From Salmonella enterica subsp. houtenae serovar Houten (GTDB lineage: Bacteria > Pseudomonadota > Gammaproteobacteria > Enterobacterales > Enterobacteriaceae), in NCBI GenBank assembly GCA_900478215.1, contig LS483478.1, positions 4,092,001 to 4,156,000 of the forward strand: a stretch of DNA of 64,000 bases, given 5' to 3'. The position numbers and the translations under genes are program-made. Positions within the stretch are counted from its first letter, which is position 1, and every line of letters begins with the position of its first letter. Shown one piece after another: positions 1 through 9,763 of the stretch. The notes below the pieces were generated by a model. It searched no databases, was not told where the DNA came from, and saw nothing but the letters and a program-made list of their open reading frames with translations.

Positions 1-2104
1 AGTCTCCAATAGCCAACTGGAGGATGCGCTTAAAGAGGTTAATGAAGCGACCCACCGTTATCTGTTCTGGACCGCTGACGTTAGCCCGCTATCGCTCTCC
101 TGGCCTGTTGATTTGGTTCAGGATTTACGTCGGCTTATCTCATTAGATACGTTTAATCAGTTAGGTAAAGCCAGCATCATGATGCTGACCAGCAAAGAGA
201 CGCTACTGCCGTTATTCGGCGCGCTGGTGCTGGTCGGGTTTAGCCTCTATTCGCGCCAACACTTTAACCGGTTCCTTGAGCGCTCGGCCTCGCGCGTCGG
301 GAAAGTCACCCAGGATCACTTCTCGCTGACGCTGCGAACGGTGTTCTGGTCGATTCTGGTCGCCTCGCCGCTGCCCGTCTTGTGGGCGACGCTCGGTTAT
401 GGCCTACAGGAAGCCTGGCCGTATCCGCTGGCCGTCGCCATCGGTGATGGCGTGACGGCGACAGTACCGCTGCTGTGGGTAGTGATGATTTGCGCCGCTT
501 TTGCCCGTCCTAACGGCCTGTTTGTGGCGCATTTCGGCTGGCCGCGCAACCGGGTAGCGAAAGCGATGCGCTACTACCTGATGAGCATTGGACTGATTGT
601 GCCGCTCATTATGGCGGTGATCATGTTTGATAATCTTAACGATCGGGAGTTTTCCGGCTCGTTGGGCCGCCTTTGTTTCATCCTGATATGCGGCGCGCTG
701 GCGCTGGTCACGCTGAGTCTGAAAAAAGCGGGCATCCCGCTCTATCTCGATAAAGAAGGCAACGGCGACAATATGGTCAACAGCCTGCTGTGGAATATGT
801 TGATGGGCGCGCCGCTTATCGCGATTCTGGCGGCGGCGGTGGGCTATCTGGCCACGGCGCAGGCGCTACTGGCGAGACTGGAAACCTCGGTCGCCATCTG
901 GTTCCTGCTGCTGGTCATTTATCACGTAATTCGCCGCTGGATGCTGATCCAACGACGCCGACTGGCTTTTGACCGCGCCAAACATCGTCGGGCGGAAATG
1001 TTGGCGCAGCGCGCGCGCGGCGAAGAAGAACCGGCGCACTCCTCCAGCCTGGAAGGCGCGGTCGACATCGATGAAAGTGAAATCGATCTTGACGCTATTA
1101 GCGCTCAGTCGCTACGTCTGGTCCGCTCAATTCTGATGCTTATCGCCCTGCTATCGGTAATTGTACTGTGGTCGGAAATCCACTCGGCATTCGGCTTCCT
1201 GGAGAATATTTCGCTGTGGGATGTCACCTCTACGGTGCAAGGCGTGGAAAGCCTGGAGCCGATTACCCTGGGGGCGGTGCTCATTGCGATTCTGGTGTTT
1301 ATCATCACCACGCAGTTGGTGCGTAATCTGCCTGCGCTGCTGGAACTGGCGTTATTACAGCATCTCGATTTAACGCCAGGTACCGGTTACGCCATCACTA
1401 CCATCACCAAATATCTGTTAATGCTGATTGGCGGGCTGGTCGGTTTCTCGATGATCGGCATTGAGTGGTCGAAGCTACAATGGCTGGTTGCCGCGCTCGG
1501 CGTTGGGCTTGGTTTTGGCCTACAAGAAATTTTCGCTAACTTTATCTCCGGCCTGATTATTTTGTTTGAAAAGCCGATTCGTATCGGCGATACGGTGACC
1601 ATTCGCGATCTCACCGGCAGCGTGACCAAAATCAATACCCGCGCCACCACCATCAGCGACTGGGATCGTAAAGAGATTATCGTGCCGAATAAAGCCTTTA
1701 TCACCGAACAGTTTATCAACTGGTCGCTGTCTGACTCCGTGACGCGCGTGGTGTTAACCATCCCGGCGCCGGCGGATGCCAATAGCGAAGAGGTGACGCA
1801 AATTCTGCTGACGGCGGCGCAGCGCTGTTCTTTGGTGCTTGATAACCCGCCGCCTGAAATCTTCCTGGTGGATCTCCAGCAGGGCATTCAGATTTTCGAA
1901 CTGCGTATCTATGCCGCGGAAATGGGACACCGTATGCCGCTACGTCATGAGATCCACCAATTGATTCTGGCAGGCTTCCATGAACATGGTATTGATATGC
2001 CGTTCCCGCCGTTCCAGATGCGTCTGGAGAGCCTGGGAGGTAAGCAAACGGGAAGAACGTTAAGTTCTGCGGGCAAAGGCAGTCGCCCGGCGGGAAGTTT
2101 ATAA
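1..2104 (+). CDS. mscM: Mechanosensitive channel MscM (YjeP), 5'-truncated by the window edge
   Basis: The reading frame is open from base 2, so the gene starts outside the window; about 700 C-terminal residues of a protein of roughly 1100 are present. Several hydrophobic segments precede the MscS core, which ends in a glycine-rich pore helix followed by FANFISGLIILFEKPIRIGD, the usual entry into the MscS beta domain. The family forms inner-membrane channels that open under hypo-osmotic membrane tension. The C-terminal cytoplasmic vestibule ends in a basic, serine- and glycine-rich tail. A small hairpin (GGCCAC/GTGGCT, about 2124-2141) follows the stop and may end transcription. In E. coli the gene follows psd. 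Identification is firm; only the N-terminal periplasmic part is missing. Confidence 0.95.
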   Translation, partial: VSNSQLEDALKEVNEATHRYLFWTADVSPLSLSWPVDLVQDLRRLISLDTFNQLGKASIMMLTSKETLLPLFGALVLVGFSLYSRQHFNRFLERSASRVGKVTQDHFSLTLRTVFWSILVASPLPVLWATLGYGLQEAWPYPLAVAIGDGVTATVPLLWVVMICAAFARPNGLFVAHFGWPRNRVAKAMRYYLMSIGLIVPLIMAVIMFDNLNDREFSGSLGRLCFILICGALALVTLSLKKAGIPLYLDKEGNGDNMVNSLLWNMLMGAPLIAILAAAVGYLATAQALLARLETSVAIWFLLLVIYHVIRRWMLIQRRRLAFDRAKHRRAEMLAQRARGEEEPAHSSSLEGAVDIDESEIDLDAISAQSLRLVRSILMLIALLSVIVLWSEIHSAFGFLENISLWDVTSTVQGVESLEPITLGAVLIAILVFIITTQLVRNLPALLELALLQHLDLTPGTGYAITTITKYLLMLIGGLVGFSMIGIEWSKLQWLVAALGVGLGFGLQEIFANFISGLIILFEKPIRIGDTVTIRDLTGSVTKINTRATTISDWDRKEIIVPNKAFITEQFINWSLSDSVTRVVLTIPAPADANSEEVTQILLTAAQRCSLVLDNPPPEIFLVDLQQGIQIFELRIYAAEMGHRMPLRHEIHQLILAGFHEHGIDMPFPPFQMRLESLGGKQTGRTLSSAGKGSRPAGSL

Positions 2105-2161
2105 ACCGGAAGGAGCATTCTATATCGGCCACTTTTTGTGGCTGATTTCTTCCCGAAACTA

Positions 2162-2479
2162 TCAGAAGCAAATCTGATATCGGATAAAAAAACGCCATAG
2201 CCAGTAGAAGACCATTGTAGCAATAACAGAATATTGCCAAAGAGAGCGCTGCCTCTTCCAAATAACAACATAAATATATGGAATGAATAATGGTAAGGTC
2301 ATTATAACACCAACTGGGCGAATATCATCATTTTCAAGGTATGTCATCACATCACAAATATTATTAATTCCTCTACCATCGATAAACCACTCTTTGTCTT
2401 GAACAGATAACATATCTATCCAAAATATGCTTATAGCAAGCCAGATAAAGTTAAGAACAAATGATTTCCAGCTCATCAT
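2162..2479 (-). CDS. yjeO: DUF2645 small inner-membrane protein, YjeO-like
   Basis: A 105-residue protein with about three hydrophobic segments (near residues 5-22, 55-75 and 80-100) and few charges, as recalled for E. coli YjeO of the DUF2645 family. Its ATG overlaps the stop of the upstream lysozyme-like gene by four bases (ATGA), so the two are almost certainly translated together. No function is established that I know of. Its size, membrane character and tight coupling to a putative cell-wall hydrolase make an immunity-like or export-helper role possible, but that is inference only. Confidence 0.8.
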   Translation of the reverse strand: MMSWKSFVLNFIWLAISIFWIDMLSVQDKEWFIDGRGINNICDVMTYLENDDIRPVGVIMTLPLFIPYIYVVIWKRQRSLWQYSVIATMVFYWLWRFFIRYQICF

Positions 2480-3186
2480 AGACCTTTCATTATTTTCATT
2501 AAGGCGATTTTCTTTTCAAGAATACGCCGACCATATTCACTGTATTCTCTCTGATGAGATCCAGTAGGTGCTGTAATGGAATCAATGATGTCTTGCTTAT
2601 TTCTTTCGGTGCCGCGGTTGTATCGGGAGCCTACAACAATTATCTGCTCATCGGTTAAGTTTGTGGTATCACCTATTTCAGGATAATCATAATGTATAAG
2701 GTCTCGTAAATGAAAGGCTACCACTCTAACGTTGAAACGGTCGTTTAGTAAGCACTGGGAGAGTTGGAACTGCTCAAAGGATGATAAAAGATCTGGTCGG
2801 ATTCCCATAGTCCTGGCGGCAACCCCTAATTGTATAGCGACAGAACCTACTGAAGTAGAGTTTGAGTAGGTATTGCCTCCTCTCATTGAAACAGCCTCCA
2901 GGATATTTTTAATTTGTAGCACCACTGGTTTAAATCTTTCTGGCATTCCGCCAACCTCAGCAGCCGCAACACCGGCAAGTAACAATAAAGGTATTTGAGC
3001 CTCTCTGGCATATTGCCGAAGCATATCGCGATGGTAAATCAACCAAGATGTTTTATATAACCATAAATGTGCCGTCCCCGTACTGAACGTCCAGTTAGAA
3101 GGAAGATAATGCCATCTAAAATAATCAACACCATTCCATTTAGGAAAGCCTAATTCATCAACCTGCCAAAATATAAGGTTACTCAT
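2476..3186 (-). CDS. Lysozyme-like (putative peptidoglycan-active) protein, full-length YjeN-region gene
   Basis: The 236-residue protein starts at the ATG at 3186, behind a strong GAGGAG ribosome site; the 33 upstream in-frame residues are hydrophobic and lie before that site. Residues 66-80 form a hydrophobic helix ending A-A-E77-V-G-G, and residues 112-124 read SVGSVAIQLGVAA. This spacing resembles the catalytic Glu and the S-x-G-x-x-Q motif of lysozyme/transglycosylase folds. There is no signal peptide on the chosen start. The C-terminal third is polar and basic. It overlaps the DUF2645 gene by four bases. E. coli K-12 has a shorter gene, yjeN, at about this position, and I cannot say how it relates. 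The fold is inferred from motifs only. Confidence 0.55.
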   Translation of the reverse strand: MSNLIFWQVDELGFPKWNGVDYFRWHYLPSNWTFSTGTAHLWLYKTSWLIYHRDMLRQYAREAQIPLLLLAGVAAAEVGGMPERFKPVVLQIKNILEAVSMRGGNTYSNSTSVGSVAIQLGVAARTMGIRPDLLSSFEQFQLSQCLLNDRFNVRVVAFHLRDLIHYDYPEIGDTTNLTDEQIIVVGSRYNRGTERNKQDIIDSITAPTGSHQREYSEYGRRILEKKIALMKIMKGL

Positions 3187-3346
3187 TCTCTCCTCACTTA
3201 AATCTGCTCTTGAATCTAGACACAATACTATCAGCAAATAAAAAATTTGTGATGGAGAAAACAAAAAACAACCACCAAAGAACACAATGATTTTATATAA
3301 AGATACAAAGCATAAAAAATATGAATGTTTATTATAAATAAAAATG

Positions 3347-3384
3347 TTAATCCGGCTTACAGAGTAGACTGAGAGCCGGATTAA
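3347..3384 (-). terminator. Hairpin downstream of yjeM
   Basis: Inverted repeat TTAATCCGGCT (3347-3357) and AGCCGGATTAA (3374-3384) lies 13 bases past the yjeM stop. On the minus strand it is followed by a T-rich stretch, so it probably terminates yjeM and separates it from the lysozyme-like/yjeO pair. Confidence 0.65.
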
Positions 3385-3396
3385 ATATAAATTTGA

Positions 3397-4899
3397 TTAC
3401 TCCACCGACCACTCAGGGTCGTTGGCCATACGGCGGCTGTAGTTCTGGTAAATCGCCATCGCCAGCAGCGAGAAGAAGATCGGGCCGCCAGTCATCCACA
3501 GAGCGCTATTCCAGTCCCCGGCCTCAATCACTGGCTGGATGATGGTAAAGACGTTGGCAAACGTCACCACCAGCACTACAACACCCGTCGCGACCAGGGT
3601 AGAGACTTTGGTTTTAAAGAGAACAAATGGCCGCTCCAGATCCTGACGCGCTTTAAAGAAGGGGAATGCCAGCGCAAGGAACAGGTATGGCAAGGTCATT
3701 GAGACATTCGCCATCAGCGTGAGTTTGTTATAAAACGCCGATGCGGTATCACCGCCAAAAGAGACCAGCAAAATAAACAGACTCACCAGCACGCACTGTA
3801 GCCACATAGCGGTCGCCGGCATACCGTTAGCGTTCAGTGTCGTCATCGGCGCGGGCCACAGCGCTTTTGGCGTCCCCTGAATAATGGCTTTCAGCGGTGA
3901 ATAGCTCAACGTGAAAAATGCGCCGGTATAAGCCAGAAACATAGAAAGGCCGGTGATACGCGCAAACCAGACGCCCACCGTCATCGCGGTTTCCGGAGAA
4001 AGGTTTAACGCGTTACCTAATGTCGTGCCTAAACTGGACATCAGAATATAGGTGATATTCCCTAGGTTAACGGCGCTATTACTTAATATCTGTTGCCAGT
4101 TAGTGCTGACGCCCCATAAAAAGATCGCCAAAGAATAACCAATTGAAATCACTATTGCCGCGAAGACAATGCCTTTCGCAAAATTCTTTTCCGGTTTCTC
4201 GGTTTTATCCACCAGTCCGCCAACAGCCTCAATACCGCCGTAAGCAAAAATAGCAAATACCACAAATGACAACATTGCCAGGCCGGAATGATAACCCGGA
4301 TTCGGTGACGAGGTAAAATTAATTTCTTGTGCAAAATGTCCACCATTTAATAACAAAATGGCGACACTCACTAACAATAAAACTAAATTAAGACACATTA
4401 CGGCAATACCGCCGACCGCCGTAATTCGCGCAATTTTATTGATCCCTCTGACGGCAACACACGTCACCAGAATCATCCAGCCCACGGCCAACAATCCGAC
4501 AACCTGGGTAGCTTCAAGCCCGGCGAAACCCCAGTGCTGCGTCATATCGGCGCCGAAAACAAAAGTAGAAAACGGTACCCAAATTTTTGCCGCCGTACTT
4601 ACCATCCAGATGACATACGATGAAAACCACATAAACGTGCCGATAAACGCGTAACGCGGCCCCACGCTATTATTCATCCAGGAATAGATTCCCCCCTCTT
4701 CTTTGCGATAAGCGGAACCCATTTCAGCCATCATTAAGGCGAATGGAATAAAAAACAGCAAGGCAGAAAATATATACCACGGGATTGCGCTATACCCCAT
4801 TAAATAAAACGCCGAAGGGCTATTCGCAAAACCAAAAACAGAAGTAAAAATCATCAGGATAAGCCCAATAAGGCTCATCTTTTTTATCGTGTGGGTCAT
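3397..4899 (-). CDS. yjeM: APC-superfamily amino acid/polyamine transporter YjeM
   Basis: A 500-residue, highly hydrophobic protein with about 12 membrane segments, beginning MTHTIKKMSLIGLILMIFTS and carrying the glycine/alanine-rich first helix typical of the APC (glutamate:GABA antiporter-like) family. The cytoplasmic loop with EGGIYSW is also typical. The substrate is not known. It stands alone between epmA and the lysozyme-like/yjeO pair, all on the minus strand, with its own hairpin terminator. Length and sequence agree with the enterobacterial protein as I recall it. Identification by name is firm, function is not. Confidence 0.92.
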   Translation of the reverse strand: MTHTIKKMSLIGLILMIFTSVFGFANSPSAFYLMGYSAIPWYIFSALLFFIPFALMMAEMGSAYRKEEGGIYSWMNNSVGPRYAFIGTFMWFSSYVIWMVSTAAKIWVPFSTFVFGADMTQHWGFAGLEATQVVGLLAVGWMILVTCVAVRGINKIARITAVGGIAVMCLNLVLLLVSVAILLLNGGHFAQEINFTSSPNPGYHSGLAMLSFVVFAIFAYGGIEAVGGLVDKTEKPEKNFAKGIVFAAIVISIGYSLAIFLWGVSTNWQQILSNSAVNLGNITYILMSSLGTTLGNALNLSPETAMTVGVWFARITGLSMFLAYTGAFFTLSYSPLKAIIQGTPKALWPAPMTTLNANGMPATAMWLQCVLVSLFILLVSFGGDTASAFYNKLTLMANVSMTLPYLFLALAFPFFKARQDLERPFVLFKTKVSTLVATGVVVLVVTFANVFTIIQPVIEAGDWNSALWMTGGPIFFSLLAMAIYQNYSRRMANDPEWSVE

Positions 4900-5124
4900 T
4901 CAACCATCCCTTACGCTCGAGCACGTTTGCCAGACGCCGCTCACCGATTGACGCCGCCTTCTTTTTTACAAAGGTCAGCGATAAAAAAATCAACACAGGA
5001 TTGATACCTAAATGGCATCAAAGATCCAGCCTTATGTTGTGGCAACCAGAGGATAATTGAAAAAATATGCTACAAAATGGCGCTTATTGCGCCATTTTAT
5101 CTCGCAGAAGAGTGAATTTCAGAT

Positions 5125-6102
5125 TTACGCCCGATCGACCGTAAAAGCAATCACGTCCGCCAGGCTTTCCGCCCCCAGCGCCAGCATCACCAGACGATCA
5201 ACACCCAGCGCCACGCCGGAACAATCCGGTAGACCTGCGGCCAGCGCATCCAGTAGATTTTGGTCAATCGGCTGCTGCGGCAGCCCGCGCGCGGCGCGCT
5301 TACGATTATCCTGTTCAAAGCGCTGTTGTTGCTCACGTGCGTCCGTCAGTTCGTGGAAACCATTCGCCAGCTCAATACCTTTGTAGTACACCTCAAAGCG
5401 CTCGGCGACGCGATGATCCTCGGTACTGATTTGCGCCAGCGATGCCTGACTTGCTGGAAAGTGATAAATAAAGGTCGGCTTTTCTTTACCTATATGCGGC
5501 TCAACCCCCATCGTGAACAGCAGTTGCAACAACGTATCACGGTCTTCTTCCGTATCGGCGATATTGCTTAAATCAAGCTTTGCCGCCGCCTCACGCAGTT
5601 GCGTTTTATCTGCTGATAACGGGTCAATCTCCAGATGGCGCTGAAACGCCTGTTGATAGGAGAGACTTTCTGCAGGTTGACAATCCAGCACTTGCTGAAG
5701 CAAATCATCCACTTCATTCATCAGGCGGTACATATCGTAATGCGGACGATACCACTCCAGCATGGTGAATTCCGGATTATGATGTCGTCCCATCTCTTCA
5801 TTACGGAAACTACGGCATAGCTGGAAAACCGGACCGCACCCTGCCGCCAGCAGGCGTTTCATATGGTATTCCGGACTGGTCATTAAATAGAGGTTAATTC
5901 CCTGGGAATGGCCTGGTCCGACGAAACGCGTTTCGAACGGGAACAGATGAATGTCTGTGACCGTCGCCTGACTCATGCAGGGCGTCTCAACCTCAAGCAC
6001 TCCACGATCGGCAAAGAAACGACGGATTTCCGCCATAATCGCCGCGCGTTTCAATAAATTGGGGATGGACGCGCTCGGCTGCCAGGTTGCCGTTTCGCTC
6101 AT
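5125..6102 (-). CDS. epmA: EF-P--(R)-beta-lysine ligase EpmA (PoxA/GenX/YjeA)
   Basis: A 325-residue class II lysyl-tRNA-synthetase paralogue lacking the tRNA anticodon-binding domain. Class II motif 2 is visible as FRNEEMGRHHNPEFTMLEWY, and motif 3 as GVALGVDRLVMLALG near the C-terminus. The enzyme activates (R)-beta-lysine and attaches it to Lys34 of elongation factor P. Its partners efp and epmB lie about 6 kb away in this window. A Shine-Dalgarno (GGAGAAAG on the minus strand) precedes the ATG. The gene is divergent from frdA, sharing a 322-base intergenic region. In Salmonella, loss of poxA/epmA reduces virulence and stress resistance (established knowledge). Confidence 0.95.
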   Translation of the reverse strand: MSETATWQPSASIPNLLKRAAIMAEIRRFFADRGVLEVETPCMSQATVTDIHLFPFETRFVGPGHSQGINLYLMTSPEYHMKRLLAAGCGPVFQLCRSFRNEEMGRHHNPEFTMLEWYRPHYDMYRLMNEVDDLLQQVLDCQPAESLSYQQAFQRHLEIDPLSADKTQLREAAAKLDLSNIADTEEDRDTLLQLLFTMGVEPHIGKEKPTFIYHFPASQASLAQISTEDHRVAERFEVYYKGIELANGFHELTDAREQQQRFEQDNRKRAARGLPQQPIDQNLLDALAAGLPDCSGVALGVDRLVMLALGAESLADVIAFTVDRA

Positions 6103-6278
6103 GATTCTTTCTCCAGTTTAAGACAAGGTCACGAAGTCTACTCGCAACGCGCGGGCGAAACAAATTTTGCGCGGGCGTATCGGGCGCCTTCTGGAGGGTA
6201 AAAAAAGTGATTTCAGATGGTTTAGTAATTAAATTAATCAAAATCAATGATAATTCATCCCTCTGATACGCTAAAAAA

Positions 6279-6320
6279 ATCGAACACGTCAAATTTCCCT
6301 GACATCCCTGAGACTATACT
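6279..6320 (+). promoter_or_regulatory. frdA promoter with FNR-like site
   Basis: The 322-base epmA-frdA gap contains ATCGAACACGTCAA (6279-6292), a degenerate match to the FNR consensus TTGAT-N4-ATCAA, and a good -10 box TATACT (6315-6320). The FNR site centre lies about 41 bases before the expected start point, the class II activator position known for E. coli frd. This predicts anaerobic activation by FNR; NarL repression is known for E. coli but no site was assigned here. Confidence 0.65.
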
Positions 6321-6424
6321 GTTGTACCCATAAAGGAGCAGTGGAAACGCATTCATACTCCGCAGAACCCAGAGGCTTTATCTGGCTGCGCGAGGGTGAA
6401 ATTACAATAATCTGGAGGAATGTC

Positions 6425-8215
6425 GTGCAAACCTTTCAAGCCGATCTTGCCATTATAGGCGCCGGTGGTGCGGGATTACGTGCTGCAATTGCTGCTGCAC
6501 AGGCGAATCCCAATGCTAAAATCGCACTGATCTCAAAAGTGTACCCAATGCGCAGCCACACCGTCGCTGCCGAAGGGGGGTCAGCCGCTGTCGCCCAGGA
6601 TCATGACAGCTTTGACTACCATTTTCACGATACGGTAGCAGGCGGAGACTGGCTGTGTGAGCAGGATGTCGTGGATTACTTTGTCCACCATTGTCCCACT
6701 GAGATGACGCAGCTAGAGCAATGGGGCTGCCCGTGGAGCCGCCGTCCGGACGGTAGCGTTAACGTGCGTCGCTTCGGTGGTATGAAAATCGAGCGTACCT
6801 GGTTCGCCGCGGATAAAACCGGCTTCCATATGCTGCATACCCTGTTCCAGACTTCCCTGCAGTTCCCACAAATCCAGCGCTTTGACGAACATTTTGTGCT
6901 GGATATTCTGGTTGATGACAATCATGCGCGCGGCCTGGTGGCAATGAACATGATGGAAGGCACGCTGGTGCAAATTCGCGCCAACGCCGTGGTAATGGCG
7001 ACAGGCGGCGCAGGTCGCGTATACCGCTATAACACCAACGGCGGCATCGTCACCGGCGACGGGATGGGCATGGCGTTGAGCCATGGCGTGCCGCTGCGTG
7101 ATATGGAATTCGTTCAGTATCACCCAACTGGTCTACCGGGTTCCGGTATCCTGATGACCGAAGGCTGCCGCGGCGAAGGCGGTATTCTGGTCAACAAAAA
7201 TGGCTACCGTTATCTGCAAGACTACGGCATGGGTCCGGAAACGCCGCTGGGCGAGCCGAAAAACAAATATATGGAACTGGGGCCGCGCGACAAAGTATCC
7301 CAGGCTTTCTGGCACGAATGGCGTAAAGGCAACACGATCTCCACGCCGCGCGGCGATGTGGTTCACCTCGACCTGCGTCATCTCGGCGAGAAGAAACTGC
7401 ATGAACGTCTGCCGTTCATTTGCGAACTGGCGAAAGCCTATGTCGGCGTCGATCCGGTTAAAGAACCGATTCCAGTGCGTCCGACCGCGCACTACACCAT
7501 GGGCGGTATCGAAACCGATCAGCATTGTGAAACCCGCATTAAAGGTCTGTTCGCCGTCGGCGAATGTTCCTCTGTTGGTCTGCATGGCGCGAACCGTCTG
7601 GGTTCCAACTCTCTGGCGGAACTGGTGGTCTTCGGTCGTATGGCCGGTGAGCAGGCGGCAGAACGTGCAGCAACGGCTGGCGCGGCAAACAGCGCCGCGC
7701 TCGACGCACAGGTTGTTGGCGTTGAAAAACGTCTGAAAGATCTGGTTAATCAGGAAGGTAACGAAAACTGGTCTAAGATCCGTGACGAAATGGGCCTGTC
7801 CATGGAAGAAGGTTGCGGTATCTACCGTACGCCGGAACTGATGCAGAAAACCGTCGATAAGCTGGCCGAGCTTCAGGAACGTTTCAAGCGCGTACGTATC
7901 TCCGATACCTCCAGCGTGTTCAATACTGACCTGCTGTATACCATCGAACTGGGTCATGGTCTGAACGTGGCGGAATGTATGGCGCACTCTGCGCTGGCGC
8001 GTAAAGAGTCCCGCGGCGCGCATCAGCGTCTGGATGAAGGCTGCACCGAGCGCGACGATGTGAACTTCCTCAAGCACACCCTCGCCTTCCGCAATGCTGA
8101 TGGCACGACCCGCCTGGAATACAGCGACGTGAAAATCACCACCCTGCCGCCAGCCAAACGTGTTTACGGCGGTGAAGCGGAAGCAGCCGATAAGAAGGAG
8201 AAGGCGAATGGCTGA
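6425..8215 (+). CDS. frdA: Fumarate reductase flavoprotein subunit FrdA
   Basis: A 596-residue protein using a GTG start at 6425, seven bases after a TGGAGGA ribosome site; in-frame codons upstream of it are not expected to be translated. It has the N-terminal FAD-binding GAGGAGLRAA motif and the covalent-FAD histidine at residue 45 in the PMRSHTVAAEGG context. The central HPTG and HGANRLGSNS signatures are also present. It reduces fumarate to succinate at the cytoplasmic face of the inner membrane, taking electrons from menaquinol through FrdB, FrdC and FrdD. The stop overlaps the frdB start by eight bases. Length matches E. coli and Salmonella FrdA closely. Confidence 0.97.
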   Translation: MQTFQADLAIIGAGGAGLRAAIAAAQANPNAKIALISKVYPMRSHTVAAEGGSAAVAQDHDSFDYHFHDTVAGGDWLCEQDVVDYFVHHCPTEMTQLEQWGCPWSRRPDGSVNVRRFGGMKIERTWFAADKTGFHMLHTLFQTSLQFPQIQRFDEHFVLDILVDDNHARGLVAMNMMEGTLVQIRANAVVMATGGAGRVYRYNTNGGIVTGDGMGMALSHGVPLRDMEFVQYHPTGLPGSGILMTEGCRGEGGILVNKNGYRYLQDYGMGPETPLGEPKNKYMELGPRDKVSQAFWHEWRKGNTISTPRGDVVHLDLRHLGEKKLHERLPFICELAKAYVGVDPVKEPIPVRPTAHYTMGGIETDQHCETRIKGLFAVGECSSVGLHGANRLGSNSLAELVVFGRMAGEQAAERAATAGAANSAALDAQVVGVEKRLKDLVNQEGNENWSKIRDEMGLSMEEGCGIYRTPELMQKTVDKLAELQERFKRVRISDTSSVFNTDLLYTIELGHGLNVAECMAHSALARKESRGAHQRLDEGCTERDDVNFLKHTLAFRNADGTTRLEYSDVKITTLPPAKRVYGGEAEAADKKEKANG

Positions 8216-8942
8216 GATGAAAAACCTGAAAGTAGAGGTGGTGCGCTATAACCCGGAAACCGATACCGCACCGCACAGTGCTTTCTATGAAGTTCCTTAT
8301 GATGAAACAACGTCGCTACTGGACGCGTTGGGCTACATCAAAGATAACCTGTCGCCAGACCTGAGCTACCGCTGGTCCTGCCGTATGGCGATCTGCGGCT
8401 CTTGCGGCATGATGGTCAACAACGTCCCTAAACTGGCATGTAAAACCTTCCTGCGCGATTACACCAACGGCATGAAGGTGGAAGCGCTGGCGAACTTCCC
8501 GATTGAGCGCGATCTGGTTGTCGATATGACGCACTTTATCGAAAGCCTGGAAGCGATCAAACCGTACATTATTGGCAACTCTCGCACGCCAGATCAGGGC
8601 CCGAACGTCCAGACCCCGGCGCAAATGGCGAAGTATCACCAGTTCTCCGGTTGCATCAACTGTGGTCTGTGCTACGCCGCGTGCCCGCAGTTCGGTCTGA
8701 ATCCTGAGTTTATCGGACCGGCTGCGATTACGCTGGCGCATCGCTATAACGAAGACAGCCGTGACCACGGTAAGAAAGAGCGTATGGCGCAGTTGAACAG
8801 TCCGAACGGCGTATGGACCTGTACTTTCGTGGGCTACTGCTCCGAAGTCTGTCCAAAACATGTCGATCCGGCTGCGGCCATTCAGCAGGGTAAAGTGGAA
8901 AGCTCGAAAGACTTTCTTATCGCCACCCTGAAACCACGCTAA
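8208..8942 (+). CDS. frdB: Fumarate reductase iron-sulfur subunit FrdB
   Basis: A 244-residue protein starting at ATG 8208 ([14 protein letters not shown]), overlapping the end of frdA by eight bases, with an AAGGAGAAGG ribosome site inside frdA. The [2Fe-2S] ligands lie in [13 protein letters not shown]. The bacterial-ferredoxin-like cysteine clusters [12 protein letters not shown] and [17 protein letters not shown] hold the [4Fe-4S] and [3Fe-4S] centres. It carries electrons from the FrdC/FrdD menaquinol site to FrdA. Upstream in-frame codons are the C-terminus of frdA read in another frame and are ignored. Confidence 0.97.
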
Positions 8943-8952
8943 GGAGTGCAAC

Positions 8953-9348
8953 ATGACGACTAAACGCAAACCCTATGTGCGGCCGATGACGTCCACTTGG
9001 TGGAAGAAACTGCCGTTTTATCGCTTTTATATGCTGCGCGAAGGCACAGCGGTGCCGGCAGTCTGGTTCAGTATTGAACTGATTTTCGGTCTGTTTGCGC
9101 TCAAACACGGCGCGGAATCCTGGATGGGATTCGTCGGCTTTTTACAAAACCCGGTAGTAGTGATCTTAAACCTCATCACCCTGGCGGCCGCGCTGTTGCA
9201 CACCAAAACCTGGTTTGAACTGGCGCCGAAGGCTGCCAATATCATTGTAAAAGACGAAAAAATGGGGCCAGAGCCAATCATCAAAGGGCTTTGGGTGGTC
9301 ACTGCGGTAGTCACCGTAGTCATTCTGTATGTTGCCCTGTTCTGGTAA
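8953..9348 (+). CDS. frdC: Fumarate reductase membrane anchor subunit FrdC
   Basis: A 131-residue protein beginning [20 protein letters not shown], with three hydrophobic transmembrane segments. It lies ten bases after frdB behind a TAAGGAG ribosome site. Together with FrdD it anchors FrdAB to the inner membrane and forms the menaquinol-binding site. Length equals the E. coli protein as recalled. Confidence 0.96.
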
Positions 9349-9358
9349 GGAGTCCCGG

Positions 9359-9718
9359 ATGATTAATCCAAACCCAAAACGTTCTGATGAACCCGTATTC
9401 TGGGGACTGTTTGGCGCAGGCGGTATGTGGGGCGCGATCATCGCGCCGGTGATCGTGCTACTGGTTGGCATCATGCTGCCGCTGGGGCTATTTCCGGGCG
9501 ATGCCCTGAGTTTTGAGCGCGTACTGACGTTCGCCCAAAGCTTTATTGGTCGCGTTTTTCTGTTCCTGATGATCGTGTTGCCGCTATGGTGTGGCCTACA
9601 CCGTATGCACCACGCGATGCATGACCTGAAAATTCATGTGCCCGCGGGCAAATGGGTCTTCTACGGTCTGGCGGCAATCCTGACCGTTGTGACGGCGATT
9701 GGCGTTATCACTCTCTGA
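9359..9718 (+). CDS. frdD: Fumarate reductase membrane anchor subunit FrdD
   Basis: A 119-residue protein starting at ATG 9359 ([21 protein letters not shown]), ten bases after the frdC stop with TAAGGAG as the ribosome site. It has three transmembrane segments with the [13 protein letters not shown] loop typical of FrdD. It is the last gene of frdABCD and is followed by a strong terminator. Confidence 0.96.
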
Positions 9719-9729
9719 GTTGCCACGAT

Positions 9730-9763
9730 GCCCTCTTATCTACCCGATTAAGAGGGCGTTTTT
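9730..9763 (+). terminator. frdABCD rho-independent terminator
   Basis: Perfect stem GCCCTCTTA (9730-9738) and TAAGAGGGC (9749-9757), followed by GTTTTT. In E. coli the equivalent hairpin doubles as the ampC attenuator; here no ampC follows and blc comes next. Confidence 0.9.

Noticed and set aside
7133..8077. A 314-codon open frame opposite frdA
   Set aside because: Antisense shadow of frdA.
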